Source: DATLFI01 sp035524895
GTDB lineage: Bacteria > Acidobacteriota > Thermoanaerobaculia > Multivoradales > Multivoraceae
Direction: 5' to 3'
Length of the DNA stretch: 43,780 nt
Assembly (NCBI GenBank): GCA_035524895.1
Contig: DATLFI010000402.1
Span: forward strand, 1 to 43,780
Shown here: positions 16,297 to 24,631 of the stretch, piece after piece
How the letters are laid out: each line of letters starts with the position of its first letter
How positions within the stretch are numbered: position 1 is the first letter of the stretch
Translations under genes and position numbers: made by a program
The notes under the pieces: generated by a model
Databases searched by the model: none
Told to the model about the DNA's origin: nothing
Seen by the model: the letters and a program-made list of their open reading frames with translations, nothing else

Positions 16297-17019
16297 ATGG
16301 TCATCGCCTGCTGGTCCGGCCCGCGCAACATCTCGACCGCCATGCTGCGCTCGTGGGGGAGCCGCGACGACACCTACGTCACCGACGAGCCGCTCTACGC
16401 GCACTACCTACTCGAGCACGGTCTCGACCATCCGGGTCGGGACGAGATCTTCTCCCATCACGAGAGCGACGCCGAGAAGGTCATAGCGTGGCTCACCGGG
16501 CCGGTGCCGGACGGCAAGCCGCTCTGGTACCAGAAGCACATGGCACATCACCTGCTGCCGGACGTGCCGCGCGGGTGGCTCGACGAGGTGCGTCACGCCT
16601 TCCTGATCCGCGAGCCGCGCGAGATGCTCGCGTCGCTCGCGCGGGTGCTGCCGAATCCGCAGATCGAGGACACCGGGCTGCCCCAGCAGCTCGAGATCCT
16701 CGAACGCGAGAAGGACCGCTCGGGACGGACGCCTCCGATCGTCGACGCGCGCGACGTGCTCGAGGATCCGAGGCGCATCTTGGGCGCGCTGTGCGACGCG
16801 CTCGGCGTGCCGTTCCAGGAGCGGATGCTGTCGTGGCCCGCCGGCCGGCGCGAGACCGACGGCGTGTGGGCCAAGCACTGGTACGACTCGGTCGAGCGTT
16901 CGACCGGATTCTCACCCTACCGGCAAAAGGCCGTCGAAGTCCCCGAGGCACTGCACCCGGTGCTCGACGACGCCACGCGCTGCTACCACGAGCTGCACGC
17001 CCAGCGGCTACGACCGTGA
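16297..17019 (+). CDS. Sulfotransferase-like P-loop protein
   Basis: This encodes 240 residues from ATG 16297; the open frame reaches upstream but only over antisense sequence. It opens directly with ACWSGPRNISTAMLRSWGSR, a phosphosulfate-binding-like loop, followed by VTDEPLYAHYL; HAFLIREPREMLASLARV is the second nucleotide-binding-like block. The family is annotated as sulfotransferase-like, but the donor and acceptor are unknown. Its strongest context clue is the next gene: in land plants the same two domains are fused in the branched-chain aminotransferase-like proteins. The aminotransferase ATG follows 75 bp downstream on the same strand. Confidence 0.82.
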   Translation: MVIACWSGPRNISTAMLRSWGSRDDTYVTDEPLYAHYLLEHGLDHPGRDEIFSHHESDAEKVIAWLTGPVPDGKPLWYQKHMAHHLLPDVPRGWLDEVRHAFLIREPREMLASLARVLPNPQIEDTGLPQQLEILEREKDRSGRTPPIVDARDVLEDPRRILGALCDALGVPFQERMLSWPAGRRETDGVWAKHWYDSVERSTGFSPYRQKAVEVPEALHPVLDDATRCYHELHAQRLRP

Positions 17020-17093
17020 GCTCGAAGGGCTTCACCGCGCCCCTCGCCTCCTCGCTGACGTTATCTGTGGCGACGCCTTCTAGAATCCCGCCC

Positions 17094-17993
17094 ATGCTGC
17101 AGCAGTACGACCCGCGCAACCGCGACCTCCAGGTCTGGATCAACGGCAAGCTCGCGCACCGCGACCAGGCGGGAATCTCCCCGTTCGACTCGGCGGTGCA
17201 GGGCGGCGACGCGGTGTGGGAGGGCCTGCGCGTCTACGACGGGAGGATCTTCAAGCTCACCGAGCATCTCGATCGCCTGCGCGACTCGGCGCTCGCCCTC
17301 GCCTTCACCGAGATTCCGAGGCACGAGGCGATCACGGAAGCGATCCGCGCCACCCTGGCCGCCAACGCGATGCGCGACGGCGTGCACATTCGCCTCACGC
17401 TCACCCGCGGCGTCAAGGTCACCTCGGGCATGGACCCGCGGCTCAACCAGGCCGGCCCGACGCTGATCGTGCTCGCCGAGCACAAGCCTCCGGTCTACGG
17501 CAGCCAACCCCTGACCCTGATCACGGCGTCGATCCGCCGCTTCCCGCCCGACTGCCTCGACCCCAAGATCCACCACGCCAACCTGCTGCAGTCGATCCTG
17601 GCCAAGATCGAGGCCAACGCCGCCGGCGCCGACGACGCGCTCATGCTCGACCGGCAGGGCTTCATCGCCGAGACCAACGCCACCCACGTGTTCTTCGTGC
17701 ACCGCGGCGTGGTCGCCACCGGGCGCTGTACCGCCTGCCCGGAAGGCATCACTCGCGCGACCGTGCTCGAGCTCTGCGCAGAGCACGGCATCCCGCACCA
17801 GGTAGCCGACTACACCCAGGCCGAGCTCTACCGGGCCGACGAGGCCTTCTGCACCGGCACCATGGGCGAGCTGGTGCCGATCGGCATGGTCGACGGACGG
17901 AGGATCGGCGGCGGCGAGCGGCCGATGCTGGCGCGACTGACCGAGCTCTTTCGCGCGCTGACGCAGAGAGAGGGCACGCGGCTCGTCGACTGA
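17094..17993 (+). CDS. Class IV (BCAT-like) PLP aminotransferase
   Basis: This encodes 299 residues from ATG 17094. The fold-type IV features are clear: FDSAVQGGDAVWEGLRVYDG at the N-terminal domain, Lys158 in LDPKIHHANLLQSILAKIEA as the PLP lysine, ETNATHVFFVHRG as the glutamate-containing motif, and GTMGELVPI at the phosphate-binding end. It may transaminate branched-chain or D-amino acids; substrate choice is not readable. ARLTLTRGVKVTSGM-type and LIVLAEHKPPVYG segments match, from memory, the aminotransferase half of the plant two-domain proteins rather than housekeeping IlvE. No ilv genes are nearby, arguing for a specialised role with the preceding P-loop protein. Confidence 0.9.
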   Translation: MLQQYDPRNRDLQVWINGKLAHRDQAGISPFDSAVQGGDAVWEGLRVYDGRIFKLTEHLDRLRDSALALAFTEIPRHEAITEAIRATLAANAMRDGVHIRLTLTRGVKVTSGMDPRLNQAGPTLIVLAEHKPPVYGSQPLTLITASIRRFPPDCLDPKIHHANLLQSILAKIEANAAGADDALMLDRQGFIAETNATHVFFVHRGVVATGRCTACPEGITRATVLELCAEHGIPHQVADYTQAELYRADEAFCTGTMGELVPIGMVDGRRIGGGERPMLARLTELFRALTQREGTRLVD

Positions 17994-18034
17994 GCCCACG
18001 TCCCTCGCGCGCGACCACCCGATCGAACGACACC

Positions 18035-18454
18035 ATGATCCCGGTCACCGACACCATCCAACTCGCCGACGACGAGCTGTCGGAGCAGTTCGTGCGCTCG
18101 AGCGGGCCCGGTGGCCAGAACGTCAACAAGGTCGCCACGACCGTGATCCTGCGCTTCGATGTCGCGAGCTCGCCCAGCCTCGCCGACGACGTCAAGGAGC
18201 GCCTGCGCGGGCTTGCGGGAAGGCGGATCGATCAGGACGACGTGCTGCAGATTCGCTCCGGGCGATTCCGCACGCGCGAGCGCAATCGGGTCGACGCGCG
18301 GGAGCGGCTCGTCGAGCTCATCCGCCGCGCCGCCGTGCCGCCCAAGCTGCGTAAGAAACGACGCGGCGAGAGCCGGCCTGCGCGCGCGCGCCGCCTGGAC
18401 GAGAAGCGCCGTCAGGGACTCAAGAAGGACCTGCGCGGACCGATCGTCGACTGA
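18035..18454 (+). CDS. arfB: Ribosome-rescue peptidyl-tRNA hydrolase ArfB (YaeJ-type)
   Basis: This encodes 139 residues from ATG 18035. SSGPGGQNVNKV contains the GGQ motif (Gly26-Gly27-Gln28), and DVLQIRSGRFRTRERNR is the usual central block. The C-terminus is the basic tail (PPKLRKKRRGESRPARARRLDEKRRQGLK) which in ArfB enters the mRNA channel of stalled ribosomes. The protein releases nascent peptides from non-stop complexes. Codon-recognition domains of RF1 and RF2 are absent, as expected for this short family. It follows the aminotransferase by 41 bp and converges on the YdbL-like gene, with 19 bp between the stops. Confidence 0.95.
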   Translation: MIPVTDTIQLADDELSEQFVRSSGPGGQNVNKVATTVILRFDVASSPSLADDVKERLRGLAGRRIDQDDVLQIRSGRFRTRERNRVDARERLVELIRRAAVPPKLRKKRRGESRPARARRLDEKRRQGLKKDLRGPIVD

Positions 18455-18473
18455 GGTACAGCAGACCGCCGCC

Positions 18474-19136
18474 TCACTGCTTCCTCACCCACGACCCGTC
18501 CGGCATCTGCACCCACTGTCCGGGCAGCGCGACGCGGCGCATGGTGTCGGCGTAGGTCTGCTGGATGCGCGGAAGCTGGGACAGGTCGACGCCTTCCGCG
18601 GCGGCGATCTCGCGGAAGAGCTGCTCGCGGTCGGCGTTCTCCTCCCGGAGCAGCCGCTGCACCTCGGCGCGCTGGCGCAGGTCGGCGACCTGCTGCAGGT
18701 CGCGCGCCTCGGCCAGGGCGCGATTGTTCTCGCCGACGACGCCCTGAGCCTTCCACCGTTCGAGCTCCGGGTGGCGAGTGCGACGCGACGCGACGATCTT
18801 GCGGATTGCGGGCGTCATCACCGCCGGCTCGGGCACCCCCTGCCCCGGCGACTGGATCGCCAGCACGCCTGCGAGCCCCCCGAGACCGGCCCACCGCAGC
18901 TCACCCCGCGCCACGCCGCGCGCGGGCTCGCTGGCCAGGCGGAACCGAGGCGGCTCGGCGGCCGACTCGCCCTCCTCGGCCGACACGGGCTCCCCGCGCA
19001 CTTCGGCCTCGATTCGCTCCGACAGCTCGCGGATCTCCGCCTCCGGAAAGTAGACGTTGATGGTCACGCAGCCTGCGAGGAGCAGGAGCAACCAGAGGGG
19101 GCTCTTCGGCATCGATACAGGTTCGAGACTCTTCAT
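18474..19136 (-). CDS. DUF1318/YdbL-family lipoprotein with YnbE-like N-terminus
   Basis: This encodes 220 residues. The start at ATG 19136 overlaps the stop of the upstream gene as ATGA, which fixes it. The signal ends LLLLLAGC with Cys23 as lipidation site, followed by VTINVYFPEAEIRELSERIE, reminiscent of the short E. coli lipoprotein YnbE. A Pro/Ala-rich linker leads to a C-terminal YdbL-type domain: IRKIVASRRTRHPEL, QGVVGENNRALAEARD, ENADREQLFREIA and the closing PGQWVQMPDGSWVRK. In E. coli YdbH, YnbE and YdbL are separate and serve phospholipid transport between the membranes. Here one protein appears to combine the last two and is coupled to the YdbH-like gene. Confidence 0.85.
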   Translation of the reverse strand: MKSLEPVSMPKSPLWLLLLLAGCVTINVYFPEAEIRELSERIEAEVRGEPVSAEEGESAAEPPRFRLASEPARGVARGELRWAGLGGLAGVLAIQSPGQGVPEPAVMTPAIRKIVASRRTRHPELERWKAQGVVGENNRALAEARDLQQVADLRQRAEVQRLLREENADREQLFREIAAAEGVDLSQLPRIQQTYADTMRRVALPGQWVQMPDGSWVRKQ

Positions 19137-22100
19137 GGCGGGCTCCCTTCCCGGGCGGCGTCTGCCTTGCCGCGCCGGATCTGCAGGTTCCCGATCCGCG
19201 AGGTCATCACCTCGTACGACACGCGGGTTCCTGGCTTGGCGTTGACGATATCGAGGCGCAACGGCCACCTCCCTTTGAGGAACAACTCTTTGTCGCCGCG
19301 TGTTTCCAGACCCCGCAGCACGAAGTCGTCACCCTCGAGCAGCACCGCTATGCCTATCGCCTGGTACGGATAAGACTCGAAGAAGGATCGCAGGCCGCGC
19401 TCGAGGAAGCTGGCATCGGCACCGGTGCCGAGCAGGGTCAGGTTGTTGACCGCCTTGACGCTGAGGCGCTGGGGCACCCCTTGCCGCTCGACGGTGCGCA
19501 GCTCGCCGACGAGGCGGACCGGCGTCGAGCCGATCAGCTCGACCTCGCTCAGCTCGCCGGCCAGCACGCCCGTGACACGACCGAACTCCAGGGTCTGCGT
19601 GAGCTGCTCGAGGTCGAGGTCTTGCAGTATCGCCGCGAACGACAGGTGCGGGAACGGGCTGCGCAGCGCCGAAGCCGAGACCCGGTCGAGCACCACGCGC
19701 CCGCCGAACACCGCCACGTCGCTCGCGCCTTCGGTGGTGAGCACGTCACCGCGCAGCAGCACGCTCGGGAACTCGCCGTCGACGCTGCCGCGCAGCTCCA
19801 ATAGACCCAGCGCTGCCGTCGCCTGCTCGAGCAGGATCGCGCGCAGCTCCACCGCCGCCTCCAGGTGACGGTCCGACGACAGTCCGTCCTCGAGCCGCAG
19901 CCCACGCACCACGACCTCGCCGCCGAAGAGCGGCACCAGGAGCGGCCCCTGCAGGGCGATGGCATCGCCGGCCACCTCGAGCGGAGCTGCCGTGGGGCCG
20001 ATCTCCACGCCTGCCGCCCGCAGACTCCGGAACGCGAGGCGCCCCATGCGCGGCTCACCGAGGGGCTCGAACGTCGCGCGCCCCTCGCCACCCTCGGACA
20101 GCCGCCAGGCGAGCTGGACCGGGAGCTGTCCGAAGATGCCGTCGATGGCGAAGCGATCGCCTAGCTTCCCCGCGCCGCCCACCAGCAGCAGCTCCCCAGA
20201 TGCGGCTCCGCCCCCAGAATGGAGCTCCCCGGCGAGCTCGACGTCCAGCCGGCCAGCCAGGGCGAGCCCATCCCATGCGGTGGCCTCGAGCGCGAACGGG
20301 AACGACACGTAGCGCTCCGCGGCGGTGGAGAGATCCGCCACCTGGACCTCGGCTTGCCATGTCCAGGACTCCGCGTCGCTGCGCGACGCGCTCGCCGCGA
20401 GCAGCGAGCCGCCGTCGCCCTCGACCCGCAGCGTCGCGCGCAGTGGACCGAGAGGCAGCGCGTCGCCGCGGCGCGCGACACGTTCGGGGCGCGCGGGCGA
20501 CACGACCCCGGCCGTCGCTTCGACGGTGGCCTGCACGGTCACCGCGCGATCGTCGAAGTCCGCGAAGAGCGGCCCCCACAGCAATTGGAATCCGCCGATC
20601 TCGCCGGAGACTTGGAGCGACGTCGCGGTCGCGCTGCGGGATCCCGTCACACGCCAGTGCGGCGAGAGATCGGCCACGACGCGACTGCCGTCCGACGCGG
20701 CCCAGCCTCCATTCTCGACCCAGGCCTCTCCCTCCGCGAGCCAGTCACCGCTCTCGAGCCGCCAGCGTGCATCCGCGCCGAGCTCACCGCGCAGCTCGCT
20801 CGCCGGCAACACCGCTGTGCCGGCGAGCGGTGCCAACCACTCGCGCCAGGCCGCGACCTCGCCGCCGCGGAGACGTACCCCGCCTTCCGCGACGCCCCCC
20901 AGAGCCACCTCGCCGTCGAGCTCGATCGTGCCCAGGCTCGGCGACTGCAACGCGACGCTCTCGAGCCGGAGCGCTCCGCGGCTCGCGGTCGCGCGAGCCT
21001 CGAGCACGACCGGTCGCGGCGCGAGCGGCTCCATCGTCATTTCGCCCTCGCCTCGGGCGGCGAGGCTGAGTTTGCCGCCGGCCAGGGTGTAGTCGATCGC
21101 CACCTCCGGCGGCCGCCAGCTCAGCGCGTAGGCCTCCCGGCTCAGCGTCCCGGAAACCAGAACCATCTTGCCGGTCGAGCGCACCTCGAAGTCCGGTGCT
21201 GGGCCGACCGCCACCGAGCCAGCGCTTCGCAGCGAACCGTTGGCGCCCCAAGCCGCGAGCTCGCGCTCGAGACGGTCGCCCTCCTCGACGAGCCCGGCTG
21301 CAAGAGCATCGCCGAGAAGGGTCCAAAGTGCAGCCGCATCGGCGTGCGTCCAGACGTACCGCCCCGCGGCCGAGCGATCGCCGAGCGAGAGAGCCCCTTC
21401 GAAGTCGAGAGCGCCGAGCGACCGCGACGTGACGGCGATGGTTCCATCGACCGCGGCCGAGAAGGCGTCCCCGCCGGTTGGCAGGAGCAGGTCTCTGACA
21501 TTGCCGTCGAAGCGCGCCCGCACCGGACCCGTGGCCTCGAGCAACGCTGCCAAGAGATCGCCGCTCGTGCTCCTTCCCTCGGCACTCGGATCGGCGACGA
21601 CGCCTACCGCGACCACCTCACCTCGCGCACGCGCGGTGCCCGCCTCGAGGTCGACCTCGGTGATCTCGGCATCGATGTCGACCGCGCGCAGCGCCGGCGC
21701 GCCACGAAGGCCAAGCCTCGGCAATCGCGCCCCGATCGAGGCCGACCATGTGTTCTCGACGAACGCAACGTCCAGGTCGGCTGCACCCTCGAGTGCTCTC
21801 CACGCCGGCGGCCCGAGCAGCTCCGCCCAACGGCCCAGATCGACCTCGCGTGCCACCAGTCGAGCATCCAGGAGCCTGCCCGTCGAGGACGACCACGCGA
21901 CCTCGATCGGCTCCGCCTCTGGCAGCACGACGCTGCCCTCGCCGCGCGCGACCGGTCCGATCACGACGTCGAAACTGCCGGCGACATCGGCCACCTCCGC
22001 GTCCCTATTCTCGCCCCAGGCTGGCAACCGCATCGCGCGCGCCGCGGCGGCGATCGTGGCGTGGAAGCGGTCTGGCGATTCGGCGGGCTCGAAGCGAACG

Positions 22101-22939
22101 TCGGCGCGCGCGTCGAGGAGCGTGGCGTCGACAGAGCTCACAGGCGCCGCGCTCTCGGAGTGCCCTTGCGCCTTGGCCAGACTCGGACAGACGAGCAGCA
22201 GCTCACCGCGCCAGAGCGCTGCCAGACTGCGCAACTCCACCTCCTCGGCGGTCAGAACGAGGTCGCCCCGCAGCCCGCCGCCGTCGTTGCGGAAGGTACC
22301 TTCGAGCGCGAGCGTGCGCTCGGGTCCCGGCCCAGAGAGTCGGAGAACGGTCGGCTCCAGGAGCACTTCGAACCGGCGACCACTCGCACGATCGGCGGCG
22401 CCGGCCGGCAGCGCGGGCGGCGGACCGCACTGCGGCTCGAGCGTGCCGCGGGCACCGCTCACGGTCGCGCGGTCGAACTCGCCGGCGAGCAGGTCGCGCG
22501 CCGAACCGTAGAGCGTGATGCGGGCCACCTCGAAGCGCCGGAGCTGCGGCGCGCTGGTCAGGTCGGTGACCAGCAGGTCGGTGAGGACCGCGCGCCTTGG
22601 CCCCTCCTCCAGCCGCAGGCCGCCAATGCGCACCTTGCCGCCCACCGCCTCGGACAGCGACCGCTCGAGCCTGCCCGCGGGAACGGCCAGGCGACCGCGC
22701 AGCACCACGAGCTCGACGCCAGCGGCCACCGCCAGCAGAACGGCGAGCGGAAGACCCAAGCCGAGCCACAGACGACGACGCCGGCGTCGACCTGCCCGCC
22801 CGCCGCCGCCGTCGCCGCCGGAGTTGAACGTCTCGCCTGCCGATCTCACTCTCGTTTCGCTCGCCTCGCTGCCGTGTCCGTGGCGGACCACGGACTGGGG
22901 TCCGTGGCGGACCACGGCTTGAAGTCCGTGGCGGACCAC
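19133..22939 (-). CDS. YdbH-like AsmA-superfamily intermembrane lipid transport protein
   Basis: The open frame is 1268 residues. A basic stretch (GRRRRRRLW) and one membrane helix (LGLGLPLAVLLAVAAGVELVVL) are followed by about 1200 residues of beta-rich, low-complexity repeats typical of AsmA-like bridge proteins. The C-terminal 250 residues, with LEQLTQTLEFGRVTGVLAGE, LSVKAVNNLTLLGTGADASF and YPYQAIGIAVLLEGDDFVLRG, fit the YdbH 'dicarboxylate transport' C-terminal domain; the name is historical. Such proteins form hydrophobic grooves carrying phospholipids to the outer membrane. The first 24 codons run through three 24-bp palindromic repeats and start with GTG 22939; translation may really begin further in (a GTG lies at codon 32, before RSAGE). 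Confidence 0.85.
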   Translation of the reverse strand: MVRHGLQAVVRHGPQSVVRHGHGSEASETRVRSAGETFNSGGDGGGGRAGRRRRRRLWLGLGLPLAVLLAVAAGVELVVLRGRLAVPAGRLERSLSEAVGGKVRIGGLRLEEGPRRAVLTDLLVTDLTSAPQLRRFEVARITLYGSARDLLAGEFDRATVSGARGTLEPQCGPPPALPAGAADRASGRRFEVLLEPTVLRLSGPGPERTLALEGTFRNDGGGLRGDLVLTAEEVELRSLAALWRGELLLVCPSLAKAQGHSESAAPVSSVDATLLDARADVRFEPAESPDRFHATIAAAARAMRLPAWGENRDAEVADVAGSFDVVIGPVARGEGSVVLPEAEPIEVAWSSSTGRLLDARLVAREVDLGRWAELLGPPAWRALEGAADLDVAFVENTWSASIGARLPRLGLRGAPALRAVDIDAEITEVDLEAGTARARGEVVAVGVVADPSAEGRSTSGDLLAALLEATGPVRARFDGNVRDLLLPTGGDAFSAAVDGTIAVTSRSLGALDFEGALSLGDRSAAGRYVWTHADAAALWTLLGDALAAGLVEEGDRLERELAAWGANGSLRSAGSVAVGPAPDFEVRSTGKMVLVSGTLSREAYALSWRPPEVAIDYTLAGGKLSLAARGEGEMTMEPLAPRPVVLEARATASRGALRLESVALQSPSLGTIELDGEVALGGVAEGGVRLRGGEVAAWREWLAPLAGTAVLPASELRGELGADARWRLESGDWLAEGEAWVENGGWAASDGSRVVADLSPHWRVTGSRSATATSLQVSGEIGGFQLLWGPLFADFDDRAVTVQATVEATAGVVSPARPERVARRGDALPLGPLRATLRVEGDGGSLLAASASRSDAESWTWQAEVQVADLSTAAERYVSFPFALEATAWDGLALAGRLDVELAGELHSGGGAASGELLLVGGAGKLGDRFAIDGIFGQLPVQLAWRLSEGGEGRATFEPLGEPRMGRLAFRSLRAAGVEIGPTAAPLEVAGDAIALQGPLLVPLFGGEVVVRGLRLEDGLSSDRHLEAAVELRAILLEQATAALGLLELRGSVDGEFPSVLLRGDVLTTEGASDVAVFGGRVVLDRVSASALRSPFPHLSFAAILQDLDLEQLTQTLEFGRVTGVLAGELSEVELIGSTPVRLVGELRTVERQGVPQRLSVKAVNNLTLLGTGADASFLERGLRSFFESYPYQAIGIAVLLEGDDFVLRGLETRGDKELFLKGRWPLRLDIVNAKPGTRVSYEVMTSRIGNLQIRRGKADAAREGSPP

Positions 22940-22948
22940 GGACTATGC
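22877..22948. repeat. Three tandem 24-bp palindromic units
   Basis: TCCGTGGCGGACCACGG occurs at 22877, 22901 and 22925, exactly 24 bp apart. Each unit is a hairpin with arms TCCGTGG and CCACGG(A) around CGGA. They lie between the divergent YdbH-like and RdgC-like genes, or within the first codons of the former, where they would encode an eight-residue repeat with core VVRHG. They may be an operator array, a replication-slippage tract or a small mobile palindrome cluster. Confidence 0.85.
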
Positions 22949-23112
22949 ATGCAAACCGCCTTCCCGCGGCCGTTGCAGACGTTACTCCGGCCATCGGGAC
23001 GCCGGCAGACAGCGTTGTTAGACTGTTCGTTCGCGACCCCGGCGGCCGGCGCTGCCCCCTCCTGGCACTCCCCGTCCCAACAACTCCTCGTACTGCCTCT
23101 GGTGGAGCCACC

Positions 23113-24099
23113 ATGCCCCTCGTGAGCGGAGCCGTCAGCGTCACCCGGTGCGACGTCGTGCAGAGACCGTCACCGGACTTCGAGTCGCAAGCCTTCCGCG
23201 CGATCGCTCCCGGCTCCGAGGTGCGAGAAAGCCTCGGGTTCGTGCCCTTCGAGCCGGGAGCCGAGTACCAGATCGGAACGGAGCGCTACGCGTTCCGCGT
23301 CCGTCTCGACCGCTTGCGACCAGATCCGACCGCAGTGAAGGAGCGCGTGCGCGAGTTGCTGCGGGTCGAGCGCGAGCAGGCCGGCGTGCCGATGGTGGGA
23401 GCGCGTCGCGTACGCGAGCTGCGCGCGCTCGCCGAAGAAGAGCTGCTACAGGACGCGCGTCCTCAGTCGACGATCCTCGAGGGCGTGCTCGACGGCCGGC
23501 TGGTCTACCTCGGCACCGCCGCCGACACCCACCTAGGACGCATCGTCCAGCTCCTGCGCAAGGCCGGCGTGCTCGTCGACTTCAAGACACCTTGGAACGA
23601 CCTTGGGCAGGAGCAGGCGGAGAGCGACTTTTTGGAAGTACGGGCGGCGCACCAGTCGGTGCACGGCTGCACGTTCCTCGAACGACTGTTCGGCGACGAC
23701 GAGATCGCCTTCGAGCCGAGCGACGGCTACGCCAAGCTCCAGACCCGCACAGCCAGGGTGGTGCTCTCCGGGGGCGTGCTGCCGGAGCTCCAGCGCTACG
23801 TCGACGAAGGAGCGCTGGTGCTCGCCGTCAAACTGCTCACGGCGACCTCGTCCTACCGGCTCGACGCGCTGAGCTTCCGGCTGTCCGGGCTGCGGCTCGA
23901 GCGCCCGCAACCAGGGCACTGGAGCGAGCGCCTCGACGAGCGCCTCGACGCGATCTCCGCCGTGTTCGAGCAGCTCGACCGGAAATACGCCCAGCTCCTG
24001 CGCGCGCGCCGCAGGCCGCAAGCGCGGGCCGCGGTCCCGGCGGCTGCAGGCGCCGGGGCGGAGGAAAGGGCCGACAACGTGGTGCCGTTCGAGCGCTGA
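23113..24099 (+). CDS. RdgC-like recombination-associated protein
   Basis: This encodes 328 residues from ATG 23113; upstream open codons are not protein-like. It begins MPLVSGAVSVTRC, and GFVPFEPGAEYQIG... YAFRVRLDRLRPDPTAVKERVRELL is the recognisable N-terminal block of the RdgC family. Next come ARRVRELRALAEEELLQDARPQ and STILEGVLDGRLVYLGT, also in family order. E. coli RdgC is a ring-shaped DNA-binding protein that limits RecA action. This version is about 30 residues longer at the C-terminus, with a basic Ala-rich tail (RARRRPQARAAVPAAAG), and similarity is distant, so DNA binding is expected but not shown. It converges on the F420-type oxidoreductase genes. Confidence 0.75.
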   Translation: MPLVSGAVSVTRCDVVQRPSPDFESQAFRAIAPGSEVRESLGFVPFEPGAEYQIGTERYAFRVRLDRLRPDPTAVKERVRELLRVEREQAGVPMVGARRVRELRALAEEELLQDARPQSTILEGVLDGRLVYLGTAADTHLGRIVQLLRKAGVLVDFKTPWNDLGQEQAESDFLEVRAAHQSVHGCTFLERLFGDDEIAFEPSDGYAKLQTRTARVVLSGGVLPELQRYVDEGALVLAVKLLTATSSYRLDALSFRLSGLRLERPQPGHWSERLDERLDAISAVFEQLDRKYAQLLRARRRPQARAAVPAAAGAGAEERADNVVPFER

Positions 24100-24133
24100 A
24101 CGAGGGCTCACCTGCGCCCAGTGCCGGCACGCG

Positions 24134-24631
24134 TCAACGAGAGGCTGCGGGAAGACCTCCGGAGCGCCAGGCCAGAACTCGGGTCGCGACGAGCACGATC
24201 ACCGGTGTCTGGAGCGGTTCGAGCGGCAGCTTCTGGTACTGCGAATACTTCTGCTCGAGCGCCCGCAACGCTTCGTCCCGAGCACCATGCACTGCAGCGT
24301 CAGCGGGATCGAGCACGCGCGCCTCGCCCTCCACCATCACCCAGCGGAGCTTCGCCCAGTCCTCGTCCCAGACGTCGACGAGCAGTGTGGCACGCGGGTT
24401 CTGTTCGAGATTGCGCACGCGCCGCAGCCGGCGGCTCGTCTTGGGCTTGGCGTCTACCGCGGACACGACCCGAAGGGCGTCGCCATCCTCGAGCAGCGCG
24501 TAGCAGACCGGCACCACCAAGGGGACGCCGCCGGCGGCGGTACCGAGGCGGCCGACGCGCGCGCTGCGCAGCAGCTCGAGCGCCCAAGGCTCGAGGACGT
24601 GTCGTCCCGGCTCGTCGCCGGCCGCGCTCAC
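24134..24631 (-). CDS. PPOX-class (TIGR03668-type) F420-dependent oxidoreductase
   Basis: This encodes 165 residues with the split-barrel flavin/deazaflavin fold: ARVGRLGTAAGGVPLVVPVCYALLED at the N-terminus, NLEQNPRATLLVDVWDEDWAKLRWVMVEGEA centrally and LEQKYSQYQKLPLE before the last strand. This pattern matches the TIGR03668 subfamily, whose members are predicted to use coenzyme F420. The GTG start at 24631 overlaps the stop of the LLM gene as GTGA, so the two form a translationally coupled operon. Substrate unknown. FMN use cannot be excluded. Confidence 0.88.
   Translation of the reverse strand: MSAAGDEPGRHVLEPWALELLRSARVGRLGTAAGGVPLVVPVCYALLEDGDALRVVSAVDAKPKTSRRLRRVRNLEQNPRATLLVDVWDEDWAKLRWVMVEGEARVLDPADAAVHGARDEALRALEQKYSQYQKLPLEPLQTPVIVLVATRVLAWRSGGLPAASR

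Noticed and set aside
20219..23125. Plus-strand open frame of 968 codons
   Set aside because: It is antisense to the YdbH-like gene; composition is Arg/His/Gln-rich with no domain or start site.
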